Shown here: positions 36,477 through 45,513 of the stretch, piece after piece
Position numbering within the stretch: position 1 is the stretch's first letter
How the letters are laid out: the number at the start of each line of letters is the position of its first letter
From: Veillonella sp.
GTDB taxonomy: Bacteria > Bacillota > Negativicutes > Veillonellales > Veillonellaceae
Direction of reading: 5' to 3'
NCBI RefSeq assembly: GCF_018364065.1
Contig: NZ_JAGZMO010000005.1
Location: 1-64,000 of the forward strand
Length of the DNA: 64,000 nt
The notes under the pieces: model-generated
Database searches by the model: none
What the model was told of the DNA's origin: nothing
Seen by the model: only the letters and a program-made list of their open reading frames with translations
Translations under genes and position numbers: made by a program

Positions 36477-38924
36477 TTACGCTTTCACGCTCATTACAAT
36501 GGAGTCGTCTTTGGCGTCAGCTTTAATTGTTGTGCCGTCTACCACCTCACCATTTAAAATTAAATCAGAGATAGGGTCTTCCACAAGCCGTTGGATAGCA
36601 CGTTTTAATGGACGGGCACCAAAGGCAAAGTCGGAACCTTCTTTAACTAAGATCGCCATGGCTTCAGGAGATACTTCTAATGTAATATTCCGTTCTTCAA
36701 GACGTTTAGTTACACTCTTCAACATGATAGTAACAATCTTGTTCAAATCGTCACCGGTCAATGGATGGAATACGATCATTTCGTCGATACGGTTCAAGAA
36801 CTCAGGACGGAAATGACGTTTTACTGCATCCATAGTATTCTTCTTAGCACTTTCAAAGCTGTCGCCTTCTTTGCCGGCATCTTTGTTTTTAGCTGCCAGG
36901 AAGCCCATAGCCGCACTGTCTTCTTTCAAGTAGTTGGAACCCAAGTTACTTGTCATGATAATCACCGTATTTCTGAAGTCTACGGTACGGCCTTGGTTGT
37001 CGGTTAAACGACCGTCATCCAATACTTGTAACAAGATATTGAAGAAATCGCTGTGCGCCTTTTCCACTTCGTCGAAGAGGATTACGCTATATGGTTTACG
37101 ACGAACGGCATCAGTCAATTGACCGCCTTCATCATAACCAACATAGCCCGGAGGCGCTCCGACTAAACGAGATACGGTGTGTTTTTCCATGTATTCGGAC
37201 ATATCGAGACGAATCATGGCGTTTTCATCACCGAACAAGTTGGCGGCCAAGGAACGAGCCAATTCAGTTTTACCAACACCGGTAGGACCGAGGAAGAGGA
37301 AGGAACCGATTGGACGTTTTGGATCTTTAAGGCCTGCACGGGCACGACGTACTGCTTTAGCTACAGCCACAACAGCTTCATCCTGACCGACTACACGCTG
37401 ATGAAGTTCATCTTCCAAATGCATCAAACGTTGCGATTCTTCTTCTTTCAATTTTGCTACCGGAACACCGGTCCACTGAGCTACTACAGCGGCGATATCA
37501 TCTTCTGTAACAACAAGTTTTTCTTCGTCTTTCTTGCTGCGTGCAGACTGTTTCGATTCGATTTCATCGCCGATTTTCTTGGCTTCATCACGAAGTTCGG
37601 CTGCCTTTTCGAAGTTTTGAGCTACAATTGCTTCTTCTTTTTCTTTTTCAAGACGGGCTAACTTCTGTTCCAATTCCTTCACATCAGGTGGTGCGGTAAA
37701 TACTTTCATACGCACTTTAGATGCTGCTTCATCCATTACGTCGATCGCCTTATCAGGTAAGAAACGGTCGGAAATGTAGCGGTTGGACAATTCTACAGCC
37801 GCCTTCAAAGCCGCATCAGTGATTTTAGCTTTGTGGAACGCTTCGTAGCGGTCACGCAAGCCGGTTAAAATAGCCAATGCGTCTTCTTCACTTGGTTCGC
37901 CTACAAGAACAGGTTGGAAACGACGTTCCAAAGCGGCGTCTTTTTCAATGTGTTTCTTGTATTCGTCCAATGTGGTGGCACCGATAACTTGGAATGTGCC
38001 ACGAGCCAAGGCAGGTTTTAAAATGTTAGCCGCATCCATAGCACCTTCCGATGCGCCCGCACCGATCAATGTATGCAATTCGTCGATGAAGATAATCATA
38101 TCATCGTGTTTTTGCACTTCATCAATGGCTTTTTTCAAACGTTCTTCAAATTCGCCACGGTATTTCGCACCGGCCACCATAGCGGTAAGGCTCAAAGAAA
38201 TAATGCGTTTATTGCGGAGAATTTCAGGTACGTTCTGACTTACAATGCGCTGTGCCAACCCTTCGGCAATGGCTGTTTTACCTACACCAGGTTCACCGAT
38301 AAGCACAGGATTGTTCTTAGTACGACGGCTTAAAATCTGGATAACACGGTTAATTTCATTGTCACGGCCAATAACAGGGTCAACCTTACCTTGTTTAGCC
38401 TGTTCATTCAAGTCGGTGGCAAAACCGTCAAGAGCACCTAAATTGCTGTTGCCCTTAGCTTCTGCACCGCCTTTGCCTTCACCATTTGCATCGGCACCGC
38501 CGATCAAGTTGTTAATGGATTGTACAATATCTTCGCCACGAATGCCGAATCGTTGCAAAATGCTTACTGCAATGCCGCCGCCATCGCGAAGGATGCCCAA
38601 CAGGATATGTTCAGCCCCTACATAGCTATGCTGCATGCGGTTTGCTGTATCCACAGCCAATTGCAAAATTCGCTTAGTACGCGGTGTCATTTCAATGGAA
38701 CTGTCGTAGCCGTTGCCGCGGCCGTCTTCATCGAGAATGGCTTTTTCCAAAGCTTCACTTTCAAGACCTAACTCGCGGAGAGCTTTGGAAGCAACGCTGT
38801 TGCCTTCTTCCAACAAGCCCAAGAGCAAATGTTCGCTGCCGATAAAATTATGGCCGAATTCTTGAGCTTTTTCTTGCGCAATATTTAAGACTTGTTGCGC
38901 GCCGTCTGTAAATCTACTCAACAT
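36477..38924 (-). CDS. clpC: ATP-dependent Clp protease ATPase ClpC
   Basis: A class I Hsp100 unfoldase of 815 residues that feeds ClpP and works with McsB, which marks substrates with phosphoarginine. Domains in order: two Clp-N repeats (residues ~5-145), AAA+ module 1 with GEPGVGKTAI, the UVR-containing middle coiled coil near 420-460, AAA+ module 2 with GPTGVGKTEL, and a C-terminal D2-small domain. It is the last gene of the ctsR-mcsA-mcsB-clpC operon, 177 bp after mcsB. Confidence 0.97.
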   Translation of the reverse strand: MLSRFTDGAQQVLNIAQEKAQEFGHNFIGSEHLLLGLLEEGNSVASKALRELGLESEALEKAILDEDGRGNGYDSSIEMTPRTKRILQLAVDTANRMQHSYVGAEHILLGILRDGGGIAVSILQRFGIRGEDIVQSINNLIGGADANGEGKGGAEAKGNSNLGALDGFATDLNEQAKQGKVDPVIGRDNEINRVIQILSRRTKNNPVLIGEPGVGKTAIAEGLAQRIVSQNVPEILRNKRIISLSLTAMVAGAKYRGEFEERLKKAIDEVQKHDDMIIFIDELHTLIGAGASEGAMDAANILKPALARGTFQVIGATTLDEYKKHIEKDAALERRFQPVLVGEPSEEDALAILTGLRDRYEAFHKAKITDAALKAAVELSNRYISDRFLPDKAIDVMDEAASKVRMKVFTAPPDVKELEQKLARLEKEKEEAIVAQNFEKAAELRDEAKKIGDEIESKQSARSKKDEEKLVVTEDDIAAVVAQWTGVPVAKLKEEESQRLMHLEDELHQRVVGQDEAVVAVAKAVRRARAGLKDPKRPIGSFLFLGPTGVGKTELARSLAANLFGDENAMIRLDMSEYMEKHTVSRLVGAPPGYVGYDEGGQLTDAVRRKPYSVILFDEVEKAHSDFFNILLQVLDDGRLTDNQGRTVDFRNTVIIMTSNLGSNYLKEDSAAMGFLAAKNKDAGKEGDSFESAKKNTMDAVKRHFRPEFLNRIDEMIVFHPLTGDDLNKIVTIMLKSVTKRLEERNITLEVSPEAMAILVKEGSDFAFGARPLKRAIQRLVEDPISDLILNGEVVDGTTIKADAKDDSIVMSVKA

Positions 38925-39101
38925 ATAATCACCTCATTTGTGTTTAATTCATAACCTATACATTCTATCAAAATTCGTACATGCTTAATTACTACATTCT
39001 TTTAACAATTGGAGATTTCATTACTCGCTGTAAGTCGGTCTGTATACCGGGAGTAAACCGCCTTATAGCTTCTTAATTACTACATTAAATACATACTTTC
39101 A

Positions 39102-40178
39102 TCATTTACTTCTCAATAAACGGTCTCGAACTACTTTAGCGCGGTAGCTGTCGCGTTCCGCTGCCGTCATATGTTCTTTACCTGCATATTTGCTCAGGAA
39201 GTTTGGTCGTGTTGTCACTACCAGTTCGTTAAACATGTCTGCATCACCGACCGGTAAAATACCGAGGTCACGGCCGAGCTGCACATCGCTGAGCAGGCTC
39301 AAGGCTTCTTCACCGGTTAAACGACGGGCATACTGTAAAATACCGTACGCACGCCATACGCGGTCTTCGAAGCTTTCCATATCACCCGTTTTAATGATTT
39401 CACGAGCCTTAACTTCTTCCTGCACAAGTTTCTGCAATACTTTATCTAACTGTGTAATCGTATCTTCTTCACTGATACCCATTGTTACCTGGTTGGATAT
39501 TTGGTAAATATTGCCGAGCCCTTGGGAGCCTTCGCCGTAAAGTCCGCGCACGGAGTAACCGAGCTGAATAATATTTCGAACTAAGCGGGCCAGGCGGCCG
39601 GTCATAGCTAATGCAGGCAAATGAAGCATGGCGGATGCACGCATCCCTGTACCTACATTCGTAGGACAGGCGGTTAAGTAACCGTACCGTTCACTGAAGG
39701 CATAATCACATTTACTTTCAATCGCATCGTCTACTTTCACAGCGTGTTCGTAAGCCTTCTGCAATTGAAGCCCCGCTTCCATAGCCTGGATGCGGATGTG
39801 ATCTTCTTCGTTGACCATAATAGCTACCGATGCATCATCAGATACAACCAAACTGCGGTGAGGCAAATTCTGGCTCATCTGCGGACTGATTAAGTGTTTT
39901 TCCACTAAAATTTCCCGTTCCACATCGGACAATTTATTCAAACTGATGTTGGAGTATTCATGGCCATCGGCTTCTTTCAATACACCCAACACACCGCGCA
40001 TCATGGTGTCTACTTTTTCGAGAGCACCTTGATCATTGCGGTTTGTAAATACTATATTCTTAAAGTTACGGGCCAGGCGAACCCGACTGGATAATACGAT
40101 GTGTGAATCAATCGTTTCTTTCGTATCTTGACTGCGCAACCACACGTTGAGCGGTTCATCAAGTATTGTGTTTAACAT
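39102..40178 (-). CDS. mcsB: Protein-arginine kinase McsB
   Basis: McsB phosphorylates arginines on damaged proteins for ClpCP. The 358-residue protein resembles ATP:guanido phosphotransferases: HIVLSSRVRLARNF at the start, CPTNVGTGMRAS with the cysteine-containing active-site loop, and LYGEGSQGLGNIYQISNQVT. It follows mcsA by 11 bp. Confidence 0.96.
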   Translation of the reverse strand: MLNTILDEPLNVWLRSQDTKETIDSHIVLSSRVRLARNFKNIVFTNRNDQGALEKVDTMMRGVLGVLKEADGHEYSNISLNKLSDVEREILVEKHLISPQMSQNLPHRSLVVSDDASVAIMVNEEDHIRIQAMEAGLQLQKAYEHAVKVDDAIESKCDYAFSERYGYLTACPTNVGTGMRASAMLHLPALAMTGRLARLVRNIIQLGYSVRGLYGEGSQGLGNIYQISNQVTMGISEEDTITQLDKVLQKLVQEEVKAREIIKTGDMESFEDRVWRAYGILQYARRLTGEEALSLLSDVQLGRDLGILPVGDADMFNELVVTTRPNFLSKYAGKEHMTAAERDSYRAKVVRDRLLRSK

Positions 40179-40189
40179 GTGCGAGCCTC

Positions 40190-40729
40190 CTATTCAGCCT
40201 TATGATGTAAGGACTCTTCCAACACTTTAATTTCATCACGCAAGCGAACGGCATCTTCGAACTTTTCAGCCTTAATGGCTTTATCAAGTTCTTGACGAAG
40301 CCGCTTAATTTGGTGTTTTGTCTTGAAAACGCCGGTGCCGCGACTTGGAACGCGGCCTTCATAGGCCAAGGAGCCTTGAAGTCGTTTTACCAATGGCCCG
40401 ATCTGCGCATCAAACACTTCGTAGCAATGGTCGCAGCCGAACTTGCCGGATTGATTAAAATCTTCGAAGGTCATGCCGCATTGTTCACAGCGTACGCCCT
40501 GACGGCGCTGCAACGTGCTGTCAGGATATAACGCATTCGTAAAGAAGTCGTTCGTGAAGAAATCATTATCAAAAAACGGTGTGCCGAAGTTTAAGAAACT
40601 GCCACCTAACCCGTCGTTGGACTGTTTAGCCGCACAGGTGGAGCAAAGATGACGTTCTGTCTTCTTGCCGTTCACCACACGAGTTAAATGCACCGTTGCA
40701 TCATTTTTTTTACAATCATCACATAACAT
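40190..40729 (-). CDS. mcsA: McsA, zinc-finger activator of McsB
   Basis: The 179-residue protein has two pairs of CxxC zinc motifs (CDDCKKND with CSTCAAK, and CEQCGM with CDHCYE) and a C-terminal UVR motif (LRQELDKAIKAEKFEDAVRLRDEIK, in part). It activates the arginine kinase McsB and modulates CtsR. The ATG at 40729 has GAAGGAGGG upstream and starts 2 bases after the ctsR stop codon. Confidence 0.94.
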   Translation of the reverse strand: MLCDDCKKNDATVHLTRVVNGKKTERHLCSTCAAKQSNDGLGGSFLNFGTPFFDNDFFTNDFFTNALYPDSTLQRRQGVRCEQCGMTFEDFNQSGKFGCDHCYEVFDAQIGPLVKRLQGSLAYEGRVPSRGTGVFKTKHQIKRLRQELDKAIKAEKFEDAVRLRDEIKVLEESLHHKAE

Positions 40730-40731
40730 AA

Positions 40732-41271
40732 CTATCCCTCCTTCAACATAGATAGAATGTTTTGACAAAGTTGTTTTACATTTGCATCTCGACGTGAATC
40801 TTTATCATCCTTCATCAAGATAACAAATGCTTCATGCAATAAGGACGCCTCTCGGCGTGTCAGCATTTTGTTCTGAATCAGTTCAAATAGGAACTGGTCC
40901 ACCGCACCGATTGTAATCGGCTCGGCCTGTTGTTGTTCGGCCTGCTGCGCTTCCTTAGCCGCTTCCGCACCGTCCGCCTTTTCAGGACTGCCGCCCTGTT
41001 TCTTGGCGGGCTGTACAGTCTGTATAGAGATGGACTTCAACGGAATACGGGTAATGCTGATAAAGCCGCCCAGACCACGTCTTGACTCAACAATAAAACC
41101 GCGGTCATTGGAGAAACGGGTGCTCAGCACATAACTGATTTGTGACGGTGCACAATTGAGTTCGTCCGCCAATTCATTACGGCGTAACACAATGCCTTCA
41201 TCCACATTCTTTTGCTCTTCCAATAACTTACGCAGGATAAATTGTTCAATTCTATCTGCTAAAATTCCCAT
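40732..41271 (-). CDS. ctsR: Transcriptional repressor CtsR
   Basis: CtsR represses class III heat-shock genes. The N-terminal ~75 residues of this 179-residue protein form the winged helix (LADRIEQFILRKLLEEQ, LRRNELADELNCAPSQISY, the glycine-rich wing ESRRGLGGFI). The C-terminal ~65 residues are the helical domain that is targeted for degradation. Between them is an unusual ~35-residue linker rich in A, Q, E and K. I chose the ATG at 41271 with AAGGTGG eight bases ahead; a GTG four codons earlier is possible. First gene of the operon, behind a long repeat-filled leader. Confidence 0.95.
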   Translation of the reverse strand: MGILADRIEQFILRKLLEEQKNVDEGIVLRRNELADELNCAPSQISYVLSTRFSNDRGFIVESRRGLGGFISITRIPLKSISIQTVQPAKKQGGSPEKADGAEAAKEAQQAEQQQAEPITIGAVDQFLFELIQNKMLTRREASLLHEAFVILMKDDKDSRRDANVKQLCQNILSMLKEG

Positions 41272-41399
41272 ATATGTCGCCACCTTTCAATCAGATTCTC
41301 TATGTAAATGCAGCCGTTAGCATCTGTTTTACATTTGTTAACCCTGCATTTTCTATCGTAATCGGCAAAACTTATATTACAGATTTCGGTCTTTCAGCG

Positions 41400-41545
41400 T
41401 TAGGTTTTAATCTTTGGCTTTTAACCTTTTGGTTTTGCTCTTTGGCTTTTAACCTTTTAGTTCTGCGCTTTAGCTTTTAACCTTTTAGTTTTGCGCTTTA
41501 GCTTTTAACCTTTGTTTTGATCTTTAGCCTTTAGCCTTTGACCTT
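41400..41545 (-). repeat. 28-bp tandem repeat array in the ctsR leader
   Basis: Five units cover this stretch: 41400-41428, 41429-41456, 41457-41484, 41485-41512 and a longer one at 41513-41545. On the minus strand each contains AAGGTTAAAAGCTAAAG or a near variant, itself built from heptads such as GGTTAAA, AGCTAAA, GGCTAAA and GGTCAAA. GGTCAAA is the half-site known for CtsR. The array lies between the likely transcription start and ctsR, so it is part of the roughly 310-base untranslated leader. Confidence 0.8.
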
Positions 41546-41587
41546 TATTTTGTTGTTTTGTCTTTTTGTCCTTTCGACCTTAGCTAT

Positions 41588-41616
41588 ATAATAGTTGACT
41601 TTTTGACTTTTGTCAA
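41588..41616 (-). promoter_or_regulatory. ctsR operon promoter with GTCAA repeats
   Basis: On the minus strand TTGACA and TATTAT are spaced 17 bases apart. The spacer contains two direct AGTCAA repeats, reminiscent of CtsR half-sites but with a shorter spacing than the published Bacillus box. Confidence 0.75.
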
Positions 41617-41653
41617 GAGAAAAAGGTCAAACTTTTTAAAAAGTTTGACCTTT
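41617..41653 (-). terminator. Ferritin terminator built from inverted GGTCAAA sites
   Basis: A perfect 32-base palindrome (arms of 16 at 41622-41637 and 41638-41653) carries GGTCAAA on both strands and runs into TTTTTCTC on the minus strand. It lies directly upstream of the ctsR -35, so it can serve as ferritin terminator, CtsR operator, or both. Confidence 0.75.
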
Positions 41654-41721
41654 AAGTATTTCTATGATGTTTTCACGATTTTCAGTCATGGAAAAGCGAT
41701 TGTTTTCCATGGAGAATTTCA

Positions 41722-42207
41722 TTATTGACGTTTACCCAAACGAGCGTCAACAAACAATTGGCTTGCACGGCTATCGCCTGCGAACTTGAATTCGTCAACC
41801 AAATTACGAGCACTTTCTTCTTCTTCTACTTGTTCGTTTACGAACCAGTTCAAGAAGTTCATAGTTGCAAAGTCTTTTTCGTCCATAGCCATTGCATACA
41901 AGTCGTTGATTGTTTCAGTGATTACTTGTTCATGTTTGTAAACTGCTTCAGCTACTTTCAATGGATCTTTAATGTCGATAGCTTGAGCTTTAATATCGCC
42001 CAAAGTAGTTTTTTCGTCGCGGCTTTCTAAATAGTCAATGAACTTAAATGCATGTTCCATTTCTTCTTGGTATTGTAAACGTAACCAAGCGGAGAAACCT
42101 TTGAAGCTTTCATCAGCCATTGCCAAGGAAAGTGCTAAATAAAGATATGCGGAATTAAATTCAAAAATTACTTGTTCGTTCAATGCTTTTGCAATACTCT
42201 TTTTCAT
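41722..42207 (-). CDS. ftnA: Non-heme ferritin
   Basis: A 161-residue iron-storage protein of the bacterial ferritin family. The ferroxidase-centre ligands sit in FEFNSAYLYLALSL, LRLQYQEEMEHAFKFIDYL and the VNEQVEEEESARNLVDEF helix. It oxidises Fe(II) and stores it as mineral in a 24-subunit shell. The ATG at 42207 has GGTGAT upstream. Single gene. Confidence 0.93.
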   Translation of the reverse strand: MKKSIAKALNEQVIFEFNSAYLYLALSLAMADESFKGFSAWLRLQYQEEMEHAFKFIDYLESRDEKTTLGDIKAQAIDIKDPLKVAEAVYKHEQVITETINDLYAMAMDEKDFATMNFLNWFVNEQVEEEESARNLVDEFKFAGDSRASQLFVDARLGKRQ

Positions 42208-42621
42208 GAATATCACCGAGCCCCTTCTGTTTAATTACTTAATTAAAAAAATCTTTTACACATACAGTTACTATTATCTACTAATAACTTTTATTGATTA
42301 TTTGTAAATATTAGTTATTCCTTACAGAATTATTATAGCACGTTAACAGTTTTAAAACTAGTTTAAAATTCAATATCTTCACCTACCGTTTATACAATAT
42401 TTGTATTTATACATGCAGTTTTACGCATGTAACGCGCTGTAATAAGCCGGTAAACAATAGTACTGTTTACGATTTTGTTATAGACCTTTTTAATTAATTT
42501 GTCAATTCCCGGATATGAATTATCTTTCTCATATAGCGTACCTAAAAAATTCCGTAAAATAACCTTCCGGAAATACCGAATCTAAAAAGCTAATCAAAAA
42601 ACTTCTTTAAAACCCTCTTAA
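42208..42621. other. Intergenic region upstream of ferritin
   Basis: A/T-rich, no gene. On the minus strand a TATAAT lies near 42331-42336 inside a sequence matching 10 of 14 bases of the PerR box. A perfect 7-bp inverted repeat GTAAACA/TGTTTAC lies near 42451-42471. Regulation by peroxide or iron is plausible but unproven. Confidence 0.35.
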
Positions 42622-42680
42622 AAGAAAAATTCCTTCGTCAGGTCCGGCTTACAATCAGCCGAGCGAGACGAAGAAATTAT
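42622..42680 (-). terminator. Compound terminator after the desulfidase-family gene
   Basis: A 12-bp outer stem (42628-42639 with 42667-42678, one G-U pair on the minus strand) encloses GGCT/AGCC and is followed by TTTTTCT. Confidence 0.85.
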
Positions 42681-42745
42681 TTCCGGTTAAGTTAGTTAAG
42701 AGTTAGTAATATAAAATAATGCTTCAAGCTCTCAGTGCGTAATTC

Positions 42746-44026
42746 TTAGAGCTCTACTTTATCGAGCATTAAGTTCAAAATTTCCACGTCCGTGCTATAC
42801 ATGCCCACACGTCCCATATGCCCTACACAGGCAATGGTCTTTTCCACATCCTCTTTTACAAGGCCTTCGCCGGCTTTAAACTGACGATCATTTTTTGCCA
42901 TTTGCAGGCTCAAAAATGCACAATCCAAAGCAGTGGCAATTTTAGCGGCGCAGGACGATTTGGCGCCGTCACACACCATGCCCCCAACGGTAGCAATGGT
43001 ATTGGTAATAATATCGCCGATACCTTCATAATCAAAGCCCATCAAATAGGCAATGCCGCACGCACTGCCACAAGCGGCACTGGTGGCACCGCAATAAGCG
43101 GACAAGCTGCCAATATACCGTTTCTGATGCAGGGCAATCAGGTTACTTACTATGAGCGCTCTCAAAAGAATCTCTTCAGGAATGCCTTCTTCCTTAGCGT
43201 ATACCATAACCGGTACAGATACAGTAATCCCCTGATTGCCGCTACCCGAGTTAATCACCACCGGTAAGGCGCAACCACTCATGCGCGCATCGGATCCGGC
43301 CGCCGCAAAGGCACGCGCCTTGTTGAATACGGTCGGTGGCTGATGTTGCAGGATTGTCTGGCCTACACGAGCTCCATAATTGTGTTTCAGGCCTTCCTCA
43401 GCAATGGCCATGTTCAGCTTCATTTGACGACGTAGTACATCTTCCACATCCGCTAAATCGGCTGTATCGGCAAACTCTAAAATATCTTTTACGGAAAGCA
43501 AAGACTTATCGTCCTGCTCCGTTGCCGCAGATTCACTGACAGGTGCTTCATAGCGCACTTCGTCATTTTTGCGTAAATGCACAATGTTTGAATGGGTGTT
43601 TCGAATGATAACTTCCGATGAAGATTCGCCTTTATGTGCCACAATTCGAATATACAAATTCGGCACATTCTCTACCAAACCGGTTTGACACACCTTGTCA
43701 TGCAACAGTTGCTCGCACAACTCTCTGTCTTCCTCAGTAATCGTTTCCAAAACGGCCAGTCCCGCTTCACTGTTAGCAGACAGCGCGCCTAAAAGCGCCG
43801 CCACTTCAATGCCGCGTTGACCACCCGAATGTGGCACGGTTACACCTTTTACATTCTTAATAATATTGCCGCTGCAATACACTTCCAATTGCTCCGGCAT
43901 ATCCCCCAAAACATCTCTGGCTTTCGCACTGGCATAGGCAATGGCAATCGGTTCAGTACATCCCAAGGCGTCTACTAATTCTTTTTTCAAAACTCTTACA
44001 TACGCATTATAAATGTCTTGATTCAC
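42746..44026 (-). CDS. cyuA: L-cysteine desulfidase / UPF0597 (YhaM, CyuA) family protein
   Basis: The 426-residue cytoplasmic protein matches the UPF0597 family, whose characterised members are oxygen-sensitive iron-sulfur L-cysteine desulfidases that release pyruvate, ammonia and sulfide. The cysteines of LGCTEPIAIAYASAK near residue 22, MSGCALPVVINSGSGNQG near 270 and GATSAACGSACGIAYLMG near 310 fit a [4Fe-4S] cluster. The iron-sulfur L-serine dehydratase alpha chain is related, so serine as substrate remains possible. Veillonella are known sulfide producers. Confidence 0.85.
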   Translation of the reverse strand: MNQDIYNAYVRVLKKELVDALGCTEPIAIAYASAKARDVLGDMPEQLEVYCSGNIIKNVKGVTVPHSGGQRGIEVAALLGALSANSEAGLAVLETITEEDRELCEQLLHDKVCQTGLVENVPNLYIRIVAHKGESSSEVIIRNTHSNIVHLRKNDEVRYEAPVSESAATEQDDKSLLSVKDILEFADTADLADVEDVLRRQMKLNMAIAEEGLKHNYGARVGQTILQHQPPTVFNKARAFAAAGSDARMSGCALPVVINSGSGNQGITVSVPVMVYAKEEGIPEEILLRALIVSNLIALHQKRYIGSLSAYCGATSAACGSACGIAYLMGFDYEGIGDIITNTIATVGGMVCDGAKSSCAAKIATALDCAFLSLQMAKNDRQFKAGEGLVKEDVEKTIACVGHMGRVGMYSTDVEILNLMLDKVEL

Positions 44027-44251
44027 TGATATACCCTCCCTAAAAAGATTTTTCGCTATGCACTACATAGCCTTAAAATAAAATAAATACTGTGGCGGTG
44101 GAAACGATGAAGCCCACCTTTTAAACAAACTCCTTACTAATTCCGCGCCTCCTTTTATTAAAGACCTTTATAATTTTATATTACCATATTAATTAAAAAC
44201 TTCCCGAAATAAAGTATATTTTATTTTAAATATATTAAAAAATTCACGCAT
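44027..44251. other. Intergenic region upstream of cyuA
   Basis: About 225 bases, A/T-rich, with no gene or clear motif recognised. The SMR terminator adjoins it to the right. Confidence 0.4.
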
Positions 44252-44338
44252 AAAAAAAGCATTATCTGTTTGAACGCATACGAAAACAGTCTGAACTAAG
44301 TCCCCTCTGTCTCTAAATGCTCAAAAAGATAATGCTTT
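44252..44338 (-). terminator. Terminator after the SMR gene
   Basis: An 11-bp stem (44257-44267 with 44327-44337) encloses about 60 bases with further pairing and runs into a T tract on the minus strand. Confidence 0.7.
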
Positions 44339-44356
44339 ACAATCGCTGTGCCTTAA

Positions 44357-44686
44357 TTAATGAGCAGCCCCTTTAAGGTTAAGAATAACTACTCCGGCTA
44401 CGATAAGTCCGATACCGACTACAGCTGTCATGCTCAACTCTTCTTTCCACACCAGAACGCCCATTAGAGCGGTTAACGCTGTTCCTACACCGGCCCACAC
44501 TGCATACGCAACACTTAATGGCAATGTAAGCAAAGCGCGTCCCATGGCAAAGAAGGAAAGACTCATACCCAATACAAAAACAACGCTTGGTACTAAACGA
44601 GTAAATCCTACTGATAATTTTAACATAGAAGTAGCAAAAATTTCTACTGCAATAGCAACTGCTAATAAGATGTATCCTGTTAACAT
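44357..44686 (-). CDS. Small multidrug resistance (SMR) efflux protein
   Basis: This 109-residue protein has four membrane helices and the essential glutamate of TM1 (Glu15 in AVEIFATSMLKLS), as in EmrE, QacE and SugE. Other marks are the WAGVGTALTALMGVLVWKEE loop. It exchanges protons for cationic drugs or guanidinium-type compounds; which one is not decidable here. The GGAGG-preceded ATG is at 44686. It lies 108 bp downstream of the marR gene on the same strand, so it is probably the regulator's target. Confidence 0.92.
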   Translation of the reverse strand: MLTGYILLAVAIAVEIFATSMLKLSVGFTRLVPSVVFVLGMSLSFFAMGRALLTLPLSVAYAVWAGVGTALTALMGVLVWKEELSMTAVVGIGLIVAGVVILNLKGAAH

Positions 44687-44794
44687 GTTTATATCCTCCG
44701 TAATAATTAATAATGAATAATTCAAATTAAATTTAGAAAATGACTGGTATTCTTCATAGTTTGATGCGTTTTACGCTGTTATACTTTCGCATAG

Positions 44795-45250
44795 TTATTT
44801 ACTGTTATAACCTGATTGATCACTTTGACCGGAAAAGACCTGTATAAACTGTTCCATCGTATCAAACCAGGTATCAATTCGATCTTCCCCGATTTCTTCC
44901 AGCGTGCGATATTCATGATCTTGAAGTGCATCGATTAACGGGGTAATTTTCTCTACTCCAAGTTCCGTAAGTTCCATTTGCTTTTCTCGCTTATCATGGG
45001 GCATTACCACAAATTTGATAAGTCCTTCTTTTTCCAATTCCTTACAAATGGTAGACAGGGTCTGCTTTGAAATACCCCATTCCTGACAAATTTGCCGCTG
45101 TGTTCCGTGACCTTGACTTACCAATGTATAGTATATGGCCAGCTTGTTATAGCTAATCCCATGTTGCTTAGCCCACACATTATATAATTCATTGATTTGT
45201 CCAAAATAACGGCCCAAGGCTGCTACCTGTTTCAAATGTTGCTTCGTCAT
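44795..45250 (-). CDS. MarR-family transcriptional regulator
   Basis: A 151-residue winged-helix regulator. The recognition region reads TQRQICQEWGISKQTLSTICKEL, followed by the wing VVMPHDKREKQMELTELG. It is transcribed just ahead of the SMR efflux gene. Its own promoter is packed with AGTCCTAATT repeats, so it most likely represses the marR-SMR pair and itself. Confidence 0.92.
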   Translation of the reverse strand: MTKQHLKQVAALGRYFGQINELYNVWAKQHGISYNKLAIYYTLVSQGHGTQRQICQEWGISKQTLSTICKELEKEGLIKFVVMPHDKREKQMELTELGVEKITPLIDALQDHEYRTLEEIGEDRIDTWFDTMEQFIQVFSGQSDQSGYNSK

Positions 45251-45400
45251 ACAGCACCCTCCTACATATCCTCTAACTCTCTATTATTTATCTTCTTAAT
45301 AGGTTTTTACTTAATCACTAACATGTTTTTAACTGTACTTTTACTATTTCTATATATCTTTTTATACGTTTAAGCTAAATAGTATATCCTTGAGTTAAAT

Positions 45401-45485
45401 AGTCCTAATTCATACTACTTCCTTCTTGCAAAATCTATTATAGTACAAATTAGGACTATTGTAAAGAGTCCGAATTAGGACTTTA
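45401..45485 (-). promoter_or_regulatory. marR promoter with three operator half-sites
   Basis: On the minus strand TTTACA (45460-45465) and TATAAT (45437-45442) are 17 bases apart. The element AGTCCTAATT occurs upstream of the -35 as AGTCC...GGACT dyad, again in the spacer, and inverted about 20 bases downstream of the -10 (ATTAGGACTATT). A repressor bound here would block transcription; MarR of this locus is the obvious candidate. Confidence 0.75.
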
Positions 45486-45513
45486 TTATGCTAGTTTTTC
45501 ATAAGTGAAATGC

